A DNA stretch of 64,000 bases from positions 126,262 to 190,261 of the forward strand of contig KN817524.1 of NCBI GenBank assembly GCA_000827495.1, read 5' to 3'. Source of the DNA: Hypholoma sublateritium FD-334 SS-4. Lineage: Eukaryota > Basidiomycota > Agaricomycetes > Agaricales > Strophariaceae. Each line of letters opens with the position of its first letter. Within the stretch, counting starts at the first letter, position 1. Below, one piece after another: positions 24,250 through 34,841 of the stretch. The position numbers and the translations under genes were made by a program. The notes under the pieces were generated by a model that saw only the letters and a list, made by a program, of their open reading frames with translations, had not been told where the DNA came from and did not search any database.

Positions 24250-25999
24250 ATGGCGAAAGGGATTTTTCCACAAATGACCATCCCAGACATAATCAACGCT
24301 CTAGCCGGCTGGGGTATCTCGGTCAGCCCTGAACAACTCAAGATGCCCACTCCAGATTTTGTCGAAGGTGTATACTGTGCATGCCTGCAGCAAGTCACCG
24401 ATCTGAATCACGATTCTCTGAGGGATCCGGTACAAAACTCACTGAACGCATCGCAAGTCGAGGACAAGGTATGGGTGCAAGGCATGGCAGAGACACCTTC
24501 ATACTTACTAATAATGGCTAGGACCTATACTCTTCCGCATTGACCAATAACATCATTCTTTACCACCTGTGAGCGACTTATTGTCTCAAACAAGAAGTCC
24601 ACTCACTGTGTGTAGGACTCGTTTTGCAAAAGCTTCTCGAGTTGAAGACTTCAGTGCGAAAGACCTTTTTAGCCCAGAACGCGACCGAACGATTGTATTG
24701 TTGTCTGCGTTTATCAACTTTGTGAAATTTACGGAACAGTACTGCGATCCCTTTCTCAAGGATCTCAGAGAACGTTCCGATGCGCTTATAATGAGGCGCG
24801 ACGATGTAGCCGATCAGCTCAATGAAATCCGGCAAAATTTCGACGAACTCAAGTAAGTCTCTCTCCTGAATGGCAAGGTATTCTTATTGTTTTTTTCTAG
24901 AGATCGCTCGGCAAGAGACAAACCCGTTTGCGATCAGTTGAACGGCGAAAATGTAAAATTGACTGGAATCATGTTCGCTGCCAAAGATGCTCAAGAAAAG
25001 GCCGTGCAAGACGTCGAACAGTACAGATCAGATAGAAGCTCACTAGTACACCGAAGGGTATGTATCCTTTCTGTTGATAGTTACTATCGCTCAGAAAAGC
25101 AATCTTGAAGGAAACCCTCAACGCCGAAATAAAAAGTGTGGAGGAGGCTATCAGTCGCACTCGAGCACGAATTGTTCAATCGCCGGAGCGCATCAAAAAA
25201 ACCATCTCAATAATGTCAACAACTGCTATGGAAGATAAGAAAACGGTTGCGATGCATGAATCCAAGGCTCGCGACCTCCAGGCCAAGATCAACGCTCTTC
25301 TTAATATTGAAAAGGTGAGTGCAACGTTATTCTTACCGCCTTGTCTTAATCAACCCTATTATAGGATGTCCGAGGCTGCATTGAACAGATACAAACAATA
25401 GAGAGAGAAGTGGAATCTCTCGATAAATCGCAAAAAGCGTTGACTCAGCTGCGAGACCTTCTTAATACCAAGGCTATCGACAGAACAGAACTTCGCTTGC
25501 GACAAGAGGTTTACCTGGAATTTTCAGTATGATGCCCCTATCTAATACTCACCCTGACATAGCGTCTTAATGAACAACTCGCTCATGCGAAAATCAAACT
25601 CGAAAAGTCTCAACAGCATGCAGCAGAAAGAAAAACATCAAGTCAAAACACACTTGTGAGATTACAACAGGAATACGATGAGATGGTTGTCCAGCGACGG
25701 CAAAACGACAAGGAAATTGAAGATGTTCGAGAAGAAGCGAACCAAGTGGAAGTCCAGGTAAGCCCCTTTGCATATCATGCATGGACTACTTTTATACTAT
25801 ACCCCAGATGAATGATCATCTCAAAATGAGTGAAATCGAACTTAATGAACTACTTGCTGAGTACTGGAAACTACGCCACGAGACCGGTAAGGAAAGTGAT
25901 CCCTTTTGAATGTTACAACTATTGAAAAGGCTTCAAATCGCAGACGTATACATGGAGACATTAGCAAACAAATTGCACCTGCGCGTAATCTCGGAATAA
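24250..25999 (+). CDS. NUF2: Kinetochore NDC80-complex subunit NUF2
   Basis: The first exons are 24250-24468, 24522-24568, 24616-24852 and from 24901; the stop is TAA at 25997-25999. The N-terminal calponin-homology-like fold is visible as FPQMTIPDIINALAGWGISV followed by LKMPTPDFVEGVY, then TRFAKASRVEDFSAKDLFSP and FVKFTEQYCDPFL, all typical of Nuf2. The rest is heptad-rich coiled coil broken by several introns of about 50 bp. The end is KLHLRVISE. Nuf2 pairs with Ndc80 at the outer kinetochore to bind microtubules. It is head-to-head with the RecQ gene. Confidence 0.9.
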
Positions 26000-26135
26000 C
26001 TCTGAATACATATAGTGTACATATTTATCATACTTTATTTTAAAAGCTGTAATTGTATTAGTTGAAATGTTGTATACCCTTCGCTGCTAGCATTCGCCTA
26101 TTCGATACAACAGGGCGAGAAATTTGGCCGTAAGT

Positions 26136-27538
26136 TTAGGCGTCTTCATCTCTGCAATCTTCACAAAACCATTCACCCTCGGGAATTTCTGTTAATCCTA
26201 CACAACCGAGATGAAACTAGCCATTTCGCGTCAGCTTGAGAATATGGCTAACAGAAGCGCACGAACCCATTCACGTTCACAAGAGTCATTATCGCAGGCT
26301 ATCATCTAGGATATACATGAGCTGGACTGCATGAGACAATTGGCAGTGGTACAATGACTCACTTCTCCAAATGATTCCCGATTGCAGTAACAGTACAACT
26401 CCTCATTTAGCTGAACATCAATATCGTCTTGTTGTGTAGTAGCAGGTAATGTAATTGTCAATGGGATGGAGTCCTTATATTGATCATCATGTCCTGCTGT
26501 ATTCCTCCCCTTTCCTTTCTTCTTTGAGTTGCGTTGCGCTGCTTTGGTACGACTTTTCTTCGGTTCGGGTAGTACGGGGGCCTGACCTTGATTTGCTACA
26601 TCCAAATCATCGTCGCTGGCGAAGGTGTCACGAATCTGGTTTTTTCGGCGCCGCCATTCCGGGACAACTACTTCAGGAAGATGCATTGCGATCCCTGTAG
26701 TGAGACGGGACTGCCCGAGGGAGAGAGATGCTATTTCCTCTTCAATGGCCTGATCTAGTAAGCGTATATGGCGGTCCACCTGAGAGGTATGTCAGAAGGC
26801 CCATAACCCATTTTTGAAAGAATATGCATTACGGAGTCATGATTCGTTTGAGCTAAATTGGCTTTTTCCTGAGATGCTCGGAGTAACTCTTCAGAAATCC
26901 ACCCAATATTTATCAATATTTCCCGTGTCGTTTCTGTACCTCTTTGTAATTCAGGGGGAATGGAGCCAGGTGTAGACGTCGGCGAGGCACCGTTACGGAG
27001 TCTGCGAAACGGTGTCTCCGCAACCAAGCCACCATTTGTATGTGGATGGCCGTTCGTTTGGCGAACACATTCAACGCTTTCCGCAACGAACACAGAATCT
27101 TGTTCATTAGAAGTTCCTGCTCCATTTTCAGAGGGTTCTGACATCGCCTGGCGCTGTCTGATATACCTTTGCAGCGTTGGAAATAGGCGCGAGGTCAAGG
27201 CTGGGTAGAGCCTTGGTTTAGCACGGCTCAGAAAAGCAACTTACAATCTTGAAGACTTACAATAGCTTTGCTCATCTAATTTTCTCATAAGTGAGAGCTG
27301 GCGTTCCAGTGTCAACGGAAGTTGTTCGATAGCTGTACCACAAATATACAATCAGTTTATGTCACGATAATTTAACTGTTGTTTCAATCTGACCTTCATA
27401 ATGTGCTTCTCTAATCGCATCCCAGACCTCCTGCTCCTTTTCTTTCTGTTTCTCGTTCATATCCTCTTCAACTACTAGCTGAGCTTCGAGTTCTTCGTCC
27501 GAAAAAGCCTCGTCGCGTCTGCGTTTACGGGTTGACAT
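26136..27538 (-). CDS. ING-family PHD-finger protein (histone-modifying complex subunit)
   Basis: The start is MSTRKRRRDEAFSDEELEAQ. The ING N-terminal helical domain is rebuilt across two introns: AIEQLPLTLERQLSLMRKLD, then EQSY joined to SLTSRLFPTLQRYIRQRQAM. A disordered, Pro/Thr-rich middle and a basic stretch with KKSRTKAAQRNSKKKGKGRN follow. The C-terminal PHD finger is split by two introns. It reads YCYCNRESFGE, then MIACDNDSCEREW, then FHLGCVGLTEIPEGEWFCED, with the Cys4-His-Cys3 ligands intact, ending in RDEDA. ING PHD fingers read H3K4me3 and sit in NuA3/NuA4 acetyltransferase or Rpd3 deacetylase complexes; which one applies here is not shown by the sequence. It is divergent from the MLKL-like gene, 296 bp away. 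Confidence 0.88.
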
Positions 27539-27834
27539 TGATATCGCGCGAGAAGAGAAGAATATATGCCGTCCGTCCCAGTCGAGGTCTGGTTGTTGAA
27601 CGCTGAACGCGACTGGTCACGGTTGGACTCGTTTCGTGGCTTTGGCGCAGTTTGACATGAAAGCGCTGGCCAATATAGTAAATCTCAAATCCAAACTACG
27701 AAGTGCGTTATAATTTCACACGGAATTATCCCGTTCAGATAACCACCGTGACGTAGTACTACTTGGTGCCTCATGGTGCTACTATCTCCTCTGCAAAACC
27801 TCACGCGGTGCCGCATAGACTTACCCTGCTCGAT

Positions 27835-30158
27835 ATGTTACCAGTAGTTGGTGCTGCGACTGGAGTACTCAACATCACAGGGGCGGCGGGTGTTCCTTTC
27901 GTCGGCGTAGCAGCAATTCTACTGCAAGAAATAGTCAGGACTTGCGACGAAGTCAAGATCTACAAGGTATGTGTTGATACATTGCCCCTGTCGAAGCCAT
28001 ATTCAAGACAACACAAACTAGAAAAAATCCAGGCAGCTATCCAATAAATGCACTCAGATCCTCAATTTACTCAATGACCCGACATTGAAGATGGAGGGGA
28101 CGGAGATACAACAAATTACGGACCAACTAACTCCGTACGCGGTGCCTATTGCTTTATTGGTTATATTTGCTCATTGCATTTTCGTAGCATACTTGAAAAG
28201 ACTCTCAAGCGAATGAAGACATATTCCAACTATAATTCTGTTATGACCTTTAGTATGATGTTCATCTTATCATATTTGTCAAACTCTTGATAATACGTGG
28301 AACAGTGAAAAACACAGATATCAGAGACGGACTTAACCTGTCAGAAACTGAGCTTCAGATAGGCATGGAACTCTTTCATGTAAGCTACGATTCCTGAATG
28401 ACTTGATCGCATTCACTAACGGTGTAGTGCTCAACCCGCCTAGATTCAGTTGCGTTTACCACGACTAGATACATATGCTGGCCCTAACTTACCATTTTAG
28501 TTCAAACATCAACCTCCATGCGGCTCAGAATCAAATATTGCAAGCTGTCAATAATCACAAGGCTGAAATGGAGGACCTCCTTTACAAACTTTTGACGGGG
28601 AAAGCGGAGAGAGAGCAGGTCATTGAACTGCAAAGATCTGGCGAGCACGTAGCAGAGCAGATCATGGAGGCTGGACAAACGGTAGGCGGAATCATCTGCG
28701 CTCAATAGTGCCAATACATTTGTATCGGCGCTGACATATGTAATGCAGGAACTGCGTATACTCCGAGAAGTCAATCGCAGTGAAGGGGGGTTCTCCGCGC
28801 AAGAGGCAGCGGCATCCCACTCAGTGCCAGCAGTCTACGACAGCCAGCGATATTTACAGTATCAACGAGGCTTGATAAATTTACACCGCGAAACTGGCAT
28901 CCCCCCGTCGATCAAGGTGCTCAATGGTGAAGTAGTCCGCAGTAGCGATTCGCCGGTTGCTGGTGGGGCTTACAGCGATATATGGGAAGGCATGTGGCTC
29001 GGAGAAGAAAAGGTTCATTGTTGCTCCTACGCATTGCGAAAATGATCCTCAATCTTCCTTTTCAGGTCGCTCTAAAAGCTATGAGGAACGTCAGAGCATC
29101 CGATTCTAGAGCCAAAAAGGTCATACGTTCCGATCCTCCTTTCGTTAAGTTCTGATGGTATATATCAGCGCTTTGAAAATGAGATCAAAATGTGGGCAGA
29201 GCTCAAAAATATCCACATTCTGCCTTTCTACGGAATAGTGACAGATCTCGGGCAACATATCCATATGGTGATAGACTTTCAAAAATACCAGCGTTTCTTG
29301 ATTCTCAAGCAAGTTCATTCAGGTATCTCCATGGCAAGAAAATGGAAATGTTCTCGAGTGAGTGCGATTAAATAAACAGCGTAGCCTTTCTACTCATTTC
29401 ATGTCAAGATATGTCAAGCGGCATGGCGATGCCAACCGCTTGCTATTGGTATCCTTTCTTCTGTATTGGCTTACATTCTTGCTGTACTTACCTGGGTTAC
29501 AGATTTGTGGAGCTGCTCAAGGGCTAGAATATCTTCATTCTGAGAACATAATCCATGGGAATGGTAAGTTACCTGCGTAATACATCTCGTCGCAATACAA
29601 AGCTAATAGTTAGATTACAGTGAAATGTGTATGTTCGTACCTCATGGTGTAAACTGTTGCTCATGACTTGATGCAGGCCAACATTCTTGTTACAAACTCG
29701 GTAAGCATCATCTAGGCTGCATCAATCTGATTTATGTTGTTGACACAATACTATATCAATAGGGAGATGCTTGTATCTGCGACTTTGGAATGGCAAAAGT
29801 CATGGAAGAGGTCACTGAAAAAAGCGCATCTGCAACTTTGACAGAGGGTGGCAGAAGTGCGCGCTGGCTAGCTCCAGAACTCATTGCTGGTCAATCACCT
29901 AATAAGGAGGCAGATACATATTCCTTTGCTATGGCTATGCTTGAACTATTAACTGAGAAGCGGCCCTACCCCGATGTCAGAAGAGATGCAGCCGTAATCC
30001 ACCGCATCATGTCTGGGGAGGAACCTGCACGTCCTCAAGGAGGAGTTGGCATATGGTTGTCAGATGCCCTGTGGGTTTTGATGCAGAGATGTTGGCAGCG
30101 GGATACACTTTCTCGGCCTTCGATGGCTGTAGTCACATCTTTTCTTGTGAATATGTAA
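27835..30158 (+). CDS. MLKL-like helical-bundle protein with C-terminal kinase-like domain (predicted pseudokinase)
   Basis: The N-terminus is a predicted helical bundle: MLPVVGAATGVLNITG, then VDDVK-like RTCDEVKIYK joined to KKSRQLSNKCTQILNLLND, SNINLHAAQNQILQAVNNHK, and an amphipathic helix ending MEAGQT. This is the pattern of the basidiomycete proteins grouped with the MLKL N-terminal domain. The kinase-like half has GGAYSDIWEG, VALKAMRN (Lys kept), VSPWQENGNVLE, GAAQGLEYLH, CDFGMAK (DFG kept), and ARWLAPELI. The catalytic loop rebuilds as HGN-VKCANILV, with Asn where Asp is required. About ten introns, some exons under 30 nt. In such proteins the bundle can act in membrane-targeted cell death, but no function is proven here. 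The true start may lie in an exon further upstream. Confidence 0.72.
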
Positions 30159-30382
30159 AACAGGATATTTTTTGTATGACTTTGTGTGTAATTGGATATT
30201 TAAGTTTAATTCAAGTTATATTTGGCAGTTGCACTGATCCAGCAGTATAGAGAGAGCAGAATTTCTACTCATTGAGCTAAAAGTACAATAAAATGAAGGT
30301 CCAAAGGAGACAGGATATGAAACAATATAAGAAGGGCACTAGATAATGGCAATAATGCAGAAAATAGATTAAAAGTAGTTAC

Positions 30383-31236
30383 TTAAGTAGCATCACTAAT
30401 AACCTGCTCTGACTGCTCCCCAGCTCCCACACGGTCCCCACCAATTATATCACTTTGCCCAACAGTTGGAGAATTCTTGTACATTTGACCTGGGAAAATA
30501 GGATATGGATTTGGAATGGCAGACCCATCAGCTCGAGCCATAGCATATTGAGGATGATAGGGAAGTGGGGCAAGGACTGCAGTTGGGTAGTAGCCCTGAG
30601 GTGGATAAACATTAGGGTCACTCTCTGGTGCTCCTGGTTGCATAGAATGAGGGGCTGGTGTCAAGAAGTATTGGGGTGTTGTATAAACAGATTGTCCATC
30701 GCCTTGCTTTGAAACCAAAGGTGGGTAGTGACCGTAGAAGCCAGGGGGATACCCTGGCATAGGCATATATGGCACTGGTGGTCCAATGCCACCTGGGATA
30801 TGCACACCATGTGGTGGCACATCGGAATGAGCGACACCGCTGCCTGCGCGATCTTAATGAATGATTAGAATATACGCGCCATAATAAGGCAAATATACAT
30901 ACATTTTCCATCGCGCTTCTTGTATGGCCCCCTCTTAATCCCTTTTTTCCGCTCCTTACGCTGAGAATCAACACATTCTTCGGATATGCCGTACTTTACG
31001 CAGCGAAGGCAAGGTCTGGCATCATCGCATTTCTTGCAAGCCTTCTGGCAATGGGTACATGCATTCTTGACCTGCCTCCGTTTTGACCGCACGGGCTGCT
31101 GGGACTGGAGGAATTGGCTTGGAATGGGATACACATGCAAGGGCATTCCAGAGTACGAGCCAGAGTGCAGAGGGGGCTGGAACGTGGGCTCGCTGGTAAC
31201 GGTGGCGTCGAGTGATTTGTCGTCGACAGAAGGCAT
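30383..31236 (-). CDS. Zn2Cys6 fungal-type transcription factor
   Basis: Spliced model 31236-30903, 30843-30383, giving 264 residues. The zinc cluster is at about residues 60-88: C-x2-C-x6-C-x5-C-x2-C-x8-C, with an additional Cys inside the first spacer (CTHCQKACKKC). It is followed by a strongly basic linker (RKERKKGIKRGPYKKRDGK). The second exon encodes a Pro/Tyr/Gly-rich, low-complexity region (GYPPGFYGHYPP, YPPQGYYPTAVLAPLPYHPQ), a likely activation or condensation-prone domain. There is no coiled coil or fungal-specific TF middle domain. The frame stays open upstream of the ATG, so an additional 5' exon is possible. The target genes are unknown. Confidence 0.78.
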
Positions 31237-31421
31237 GAGAGACAAGGGTGGCAGCAGCGTTTCTCGGCTCAAAGAGTCTTCGCTGACATAAACCTGCCCA
31301 TTCAGCCGAGTTACTGGCTTTGCATTTCAGCGCAGAACCGTTGCTCACCGCACGCCTTGCCGCACCGTTTAAGCACACAACGAGCACGTACTAAACCACC
31401 TTGCTGCCGCTGAGTTCGATA

Positions 31422-31429
31422 TATATAAG
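31422..31429 (+). promoter_or_regulatory. TATA-like element upstream of the J-domain gene
   Basis: TATATAAG lies 90 bp upstream of the ATG at 31519, in the gap shared with the divergent Zn2Cys6 gene. Position and sequence fit a core-promoter TATA box; no transcription start is known. Confidence 0.45.
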
Positions 31430-31518
31430 GTTCCGCCAACAACTCCGCGCACTTATTGAATAATCACATTCGCGTCTGTCACACCACGAGGCGCTTCCGA
31501 CTCCCATCATAAAATATC

Positions 31519-34455
31519 ATGGTCCTCAGGCCAGAGCTCCTCGATGCCTTTGCAGCCCTTGGCATCGCCCCCGAATCAGACCCGGCCACTGCAGCCAAGG
31601 CCTACAAACAACTCGCCCTTATCCACCATCCGGACCGCAATCACGGCGACTCCACGGCCACCGAGCGCTTTCAGCAGGTTCGTCACCTAACTCATTCCCT
31701 TTCGCGCCTCCTTTTCTCACAACGTCAACCCCGCAGATCGGCGCCGCCTGGAATATCTGCCAAAGACATTTCGACAACCCGTCATGGGGCCATGTCCCAG
31801 ATGCGCCACACACTCATAGCGCGGGCTTCACATACACTTTTTCCACAGATGATGATATTCCTCTCGACGAAGATGAACTACGAGCGTTTTACGAGTAACT
31901 ACTTCACATGTAACAATTCCTCGGTGTCTAATTTTTATCACAGGTTCATGTTTAAGGAAACAGTATTTGGTCGATACTCGCGATCAAAGGGACAACGTGA
32001 GTTCAACATCTAACTGAAACCCATATTTGCTTCTAATTCATTTAAAATCCAATAGGTTACCGTTATGAACGCTCTGGAGGGGCAGGTGCAGGCGTTCATA
32101 CTTTCTCGGATGGTTTTGCCGGGTCGCAGGCGCGTCAAGCGAAAAATACCGAACGCCAGAGGAAGGAAAATGAAGATTTTGAAAAACGCAAGCGTGATTT
32201 AGGTCAAACAATCTCTATCTTCTAGATTATAAACACATCTGACAGGATATTATTGCATAGAACTTGAGATCAAACAAGAAGAGAAAGAACACCAAATCCT
32301 TGTCAAAAAACTTCGGGCGGATGAGGATCGGCGTAAAACCGCTGTCGAATGTGCATTCCAAGTGAGTGTCTATAAAACAAATAGTCTGATGAAGCGCATC
32401 TAATGACTTAAATAGGCTGCTTGCGCCGGAAATTCTTCTGAAGTCCGAAGATATATTATCGATTTCAATCTCGACGTCAACGCTGCTAGGAGGCAAGGAA
32501 GACATGCACGGAAGCAGGAAGATATTGCAGCCTTGGATTCTTTACTCCATGTCGCCGCGAGTCACTGTGATGAGACTCTTGTTATGTTTCTCATCGAAAA
32601 AGGTATGATTTCGTCATTACTCTCTATTTCCGGATTTCTCACAGTAAACAGGAGCGAAAACAAATACCTTGAATAAACACCGACTTACTCCGTTTCATGC
32701 CGCGATCAAAGCTGGCAACACAAAATTTGTACGTTTCATCCTGGAGCGTCGGGGAAGATCATTCGAAGGCTATCATCCATCGAAAGCAGCACCGTCCGGC
32801 CGCACGCCCCTGCAATTGGCCATAGACAGTGGTGTTTCTGTCATGGTCGAGCTGCTGGTGAAAGATGCAACAACGCACGATGTTGAGCGGTGCTGGAAGT
32901 CAGAATCTATTTCCGAGGAAATCAAACAAATTCTACGGACAAAGGTTAATCTTACCTAGTCGTCTCTACCTTTTCGCTCATATATATGTATGCATTTTAG
33001 AAAGGGTTTGTACCCCCTGAAGAGGCCGTCTCTACACCCCTGTCGAAAAAATCTTTGCGCCAACAGGAGCTCGCTCAGCAAAAGCTGGCTCGCATGGCGG
33101 AGGAGGCCCAGCGAGCTACCGCCAATCGGCAGAAAAGAGAAGAACGGGCCGCAATACAAGCTGCAAGAGATCGTGACCAGTTAGCACAAGAAGTGCAACG
33201 AAAGGCGCAAGTAGGAGAATACCATCGGTTAGAAGATAAACGTAAAATACAAGAAGCTGAAATACGCGCGAAAGAACAGGAAGAAATGCAGTTGAGGTCT
33301 GAGGCCGAATTGCACGCCCGAGCTAAAATTGAGACGCGAGCGAGGGCTGAACCTGAGTCGCACTCAAAAACGCTGGTGGAACCGAAAGCCGAGGCTAAGA
33401 TTGAATTGCGCACGAAGACGGCTACAAAGGCCTGTGATGATGCCAGATCAGCCCATAAAGTTGCAGGGCATAAGGAGGATCAGACATGCGTAAAAAAGGA
33501 AAGATCTGTGAATGGCGTTGATGCCTCAAATCTACGTAACTCTGGCATAGCGCTCTTCACTGAGGCTACCGTTCTTTTTAACCACAGCCTAACAGAGGAC
33601 CAAAAACAAGAAAATCGCCGTTTGAAGTTGAAGGAAAAACGGAAAGCAAAACAGGCAGCAAGGAGGATAGAAAATCAATCTGCTTCGACAGCAGCTCTTG
33701 AACAAGTGATTCCATCACAGCGAGTGCCCGAAATCATTTCCACTACCAATGAATCGACGACCAAAAAATCGGGAGCATTGGTATATCTAATCATATTGCA
33801 CACCGAAGAAGTCCTTTCATTAACGTCAATCACAGAGGTCGGATATCAAAGATTCTCCAGTTATGGACGGCCTTCAGCAGACCAAGGTATCTGTCCCTTC
33901 GTTTCTATTTTATGACATATCTCAGAACCTATGATTAGCATGAAGCCGCCCTTCGACGACGTGCAGAACAAAGCGCTCGAGACAAAGAACGGCATCGCCG
34001 GATGGTCGAAGAGCGCGCCAAAGCCGCAAGCGCCGTAGCTCAGCCTGCGCAACACATTCCATTGGCTCCTATTTCAACGCACGCGACTAATAAATCCAGC
34101 TATGAATGGCCAAAAGGGTCAACTTCTGCTCAAGGGTACGTGTTGATGTCACAAACATGATTTATCTAACTTGTGGTTTGAAAGTCCATCACTCCCACCC
34201 GCTGTACCGCAGGCGCTGTTTACGATAATTCCTATGGAAGATTTTCAGACTTGTATTGTACCCGACGATCTGTTTAGGGACGAACGTCCACGATTCTCGA
34301 CTGCGCGAGTTTCTGGAACGGCCGCAAAGTTCACTGCGTCGTCAAGCGAAGTGCGGGTGGAGGCATACAGCGCTATGGATCAGCGGTATAAGCGGCCCCG
34401 TAAATCTTCTCACCGAGGAAGAGTTCACGAGTCATTGACAGCCGGCGCAATTTAA
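31519..34455 (+). CDS. J-domain plus ankyrin-repeat protein with long charged coiled coil
   Basis: The N-terminus is a J domain: LLDAFAALGIAPESDPATAA, AYKQLALIHHPDRNHG with the HPD motif, joined after the first intron to IGAAWNICQRHFD. After a linker with KRKRDLE-type charged helix come about three ankyrin units: DSLLHVAASHCDETLVMFLI, joined to GANTNTLNKHRLTPFHAAIK, and SGRTPLQLAIDSGVSVMVEL. A very long Lys/Glu/Ala/Arg-rich segment (about 33060-33680) resembles a single charged helix. A Pro/Ser-rich tail ends ESLTAGAI. J domains recruit Hsp70 and stimulate its ATPase; ankyrin repeats bind protein partners. I know of no characterised protein with exactly this order. There are several introns of about 50-60 bp, and exact joins near 33780-33930 are uncertain. 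Confidence 0.75.
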
Positions 34456-34841
34456 TGAAGGTTTTACTGGCCTACTATTTGTTTTGTTTTCTACTTTTGC
34501 ATTGTACATATTACACACCTCACCCTCTGTATCTCCGCAGTTTTGTATCACCTTTCACATAACATTGTCCGTACTTATGTTGTCCCGTATGTTGTTTTTG
34601 ATGTGAACTTGTGCGGCTGGACTGTCTGGATCTGCCACCCTCGCCAAACAAGAGCAAATGCCAACATGAGGATTGGGCCAACAAACATTGAGCCAGACAC
34701 CTCCTCTGCCAGACTGGATATACATCTGGTAGTCTTGTCCGCTGCAGCTTGAAATCCTTCCCCTTTCTCCGCTTATTCCACTCTTCTCTTTCCTTTCCGT
34801 TTCTCGTTCCTTTTTCTTACGGCCTTTTACGGCTTCACCTA
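34456..34841. promoter_or_regulatory. Intergenic region with CT-rich promoter tract before the DYRK gene
   Basis: This 386-bp gap follows the J-domain gene stop and precedes the kinase ATG on the same strand. A strongly pyrimidine-rich run (about 34757-34820, mostly C and T) lies just upstream of the start; such CT tracts commonly precede transcription starts in filamentous fungi. No ORF of interest is seen. Confidence 0.5.
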
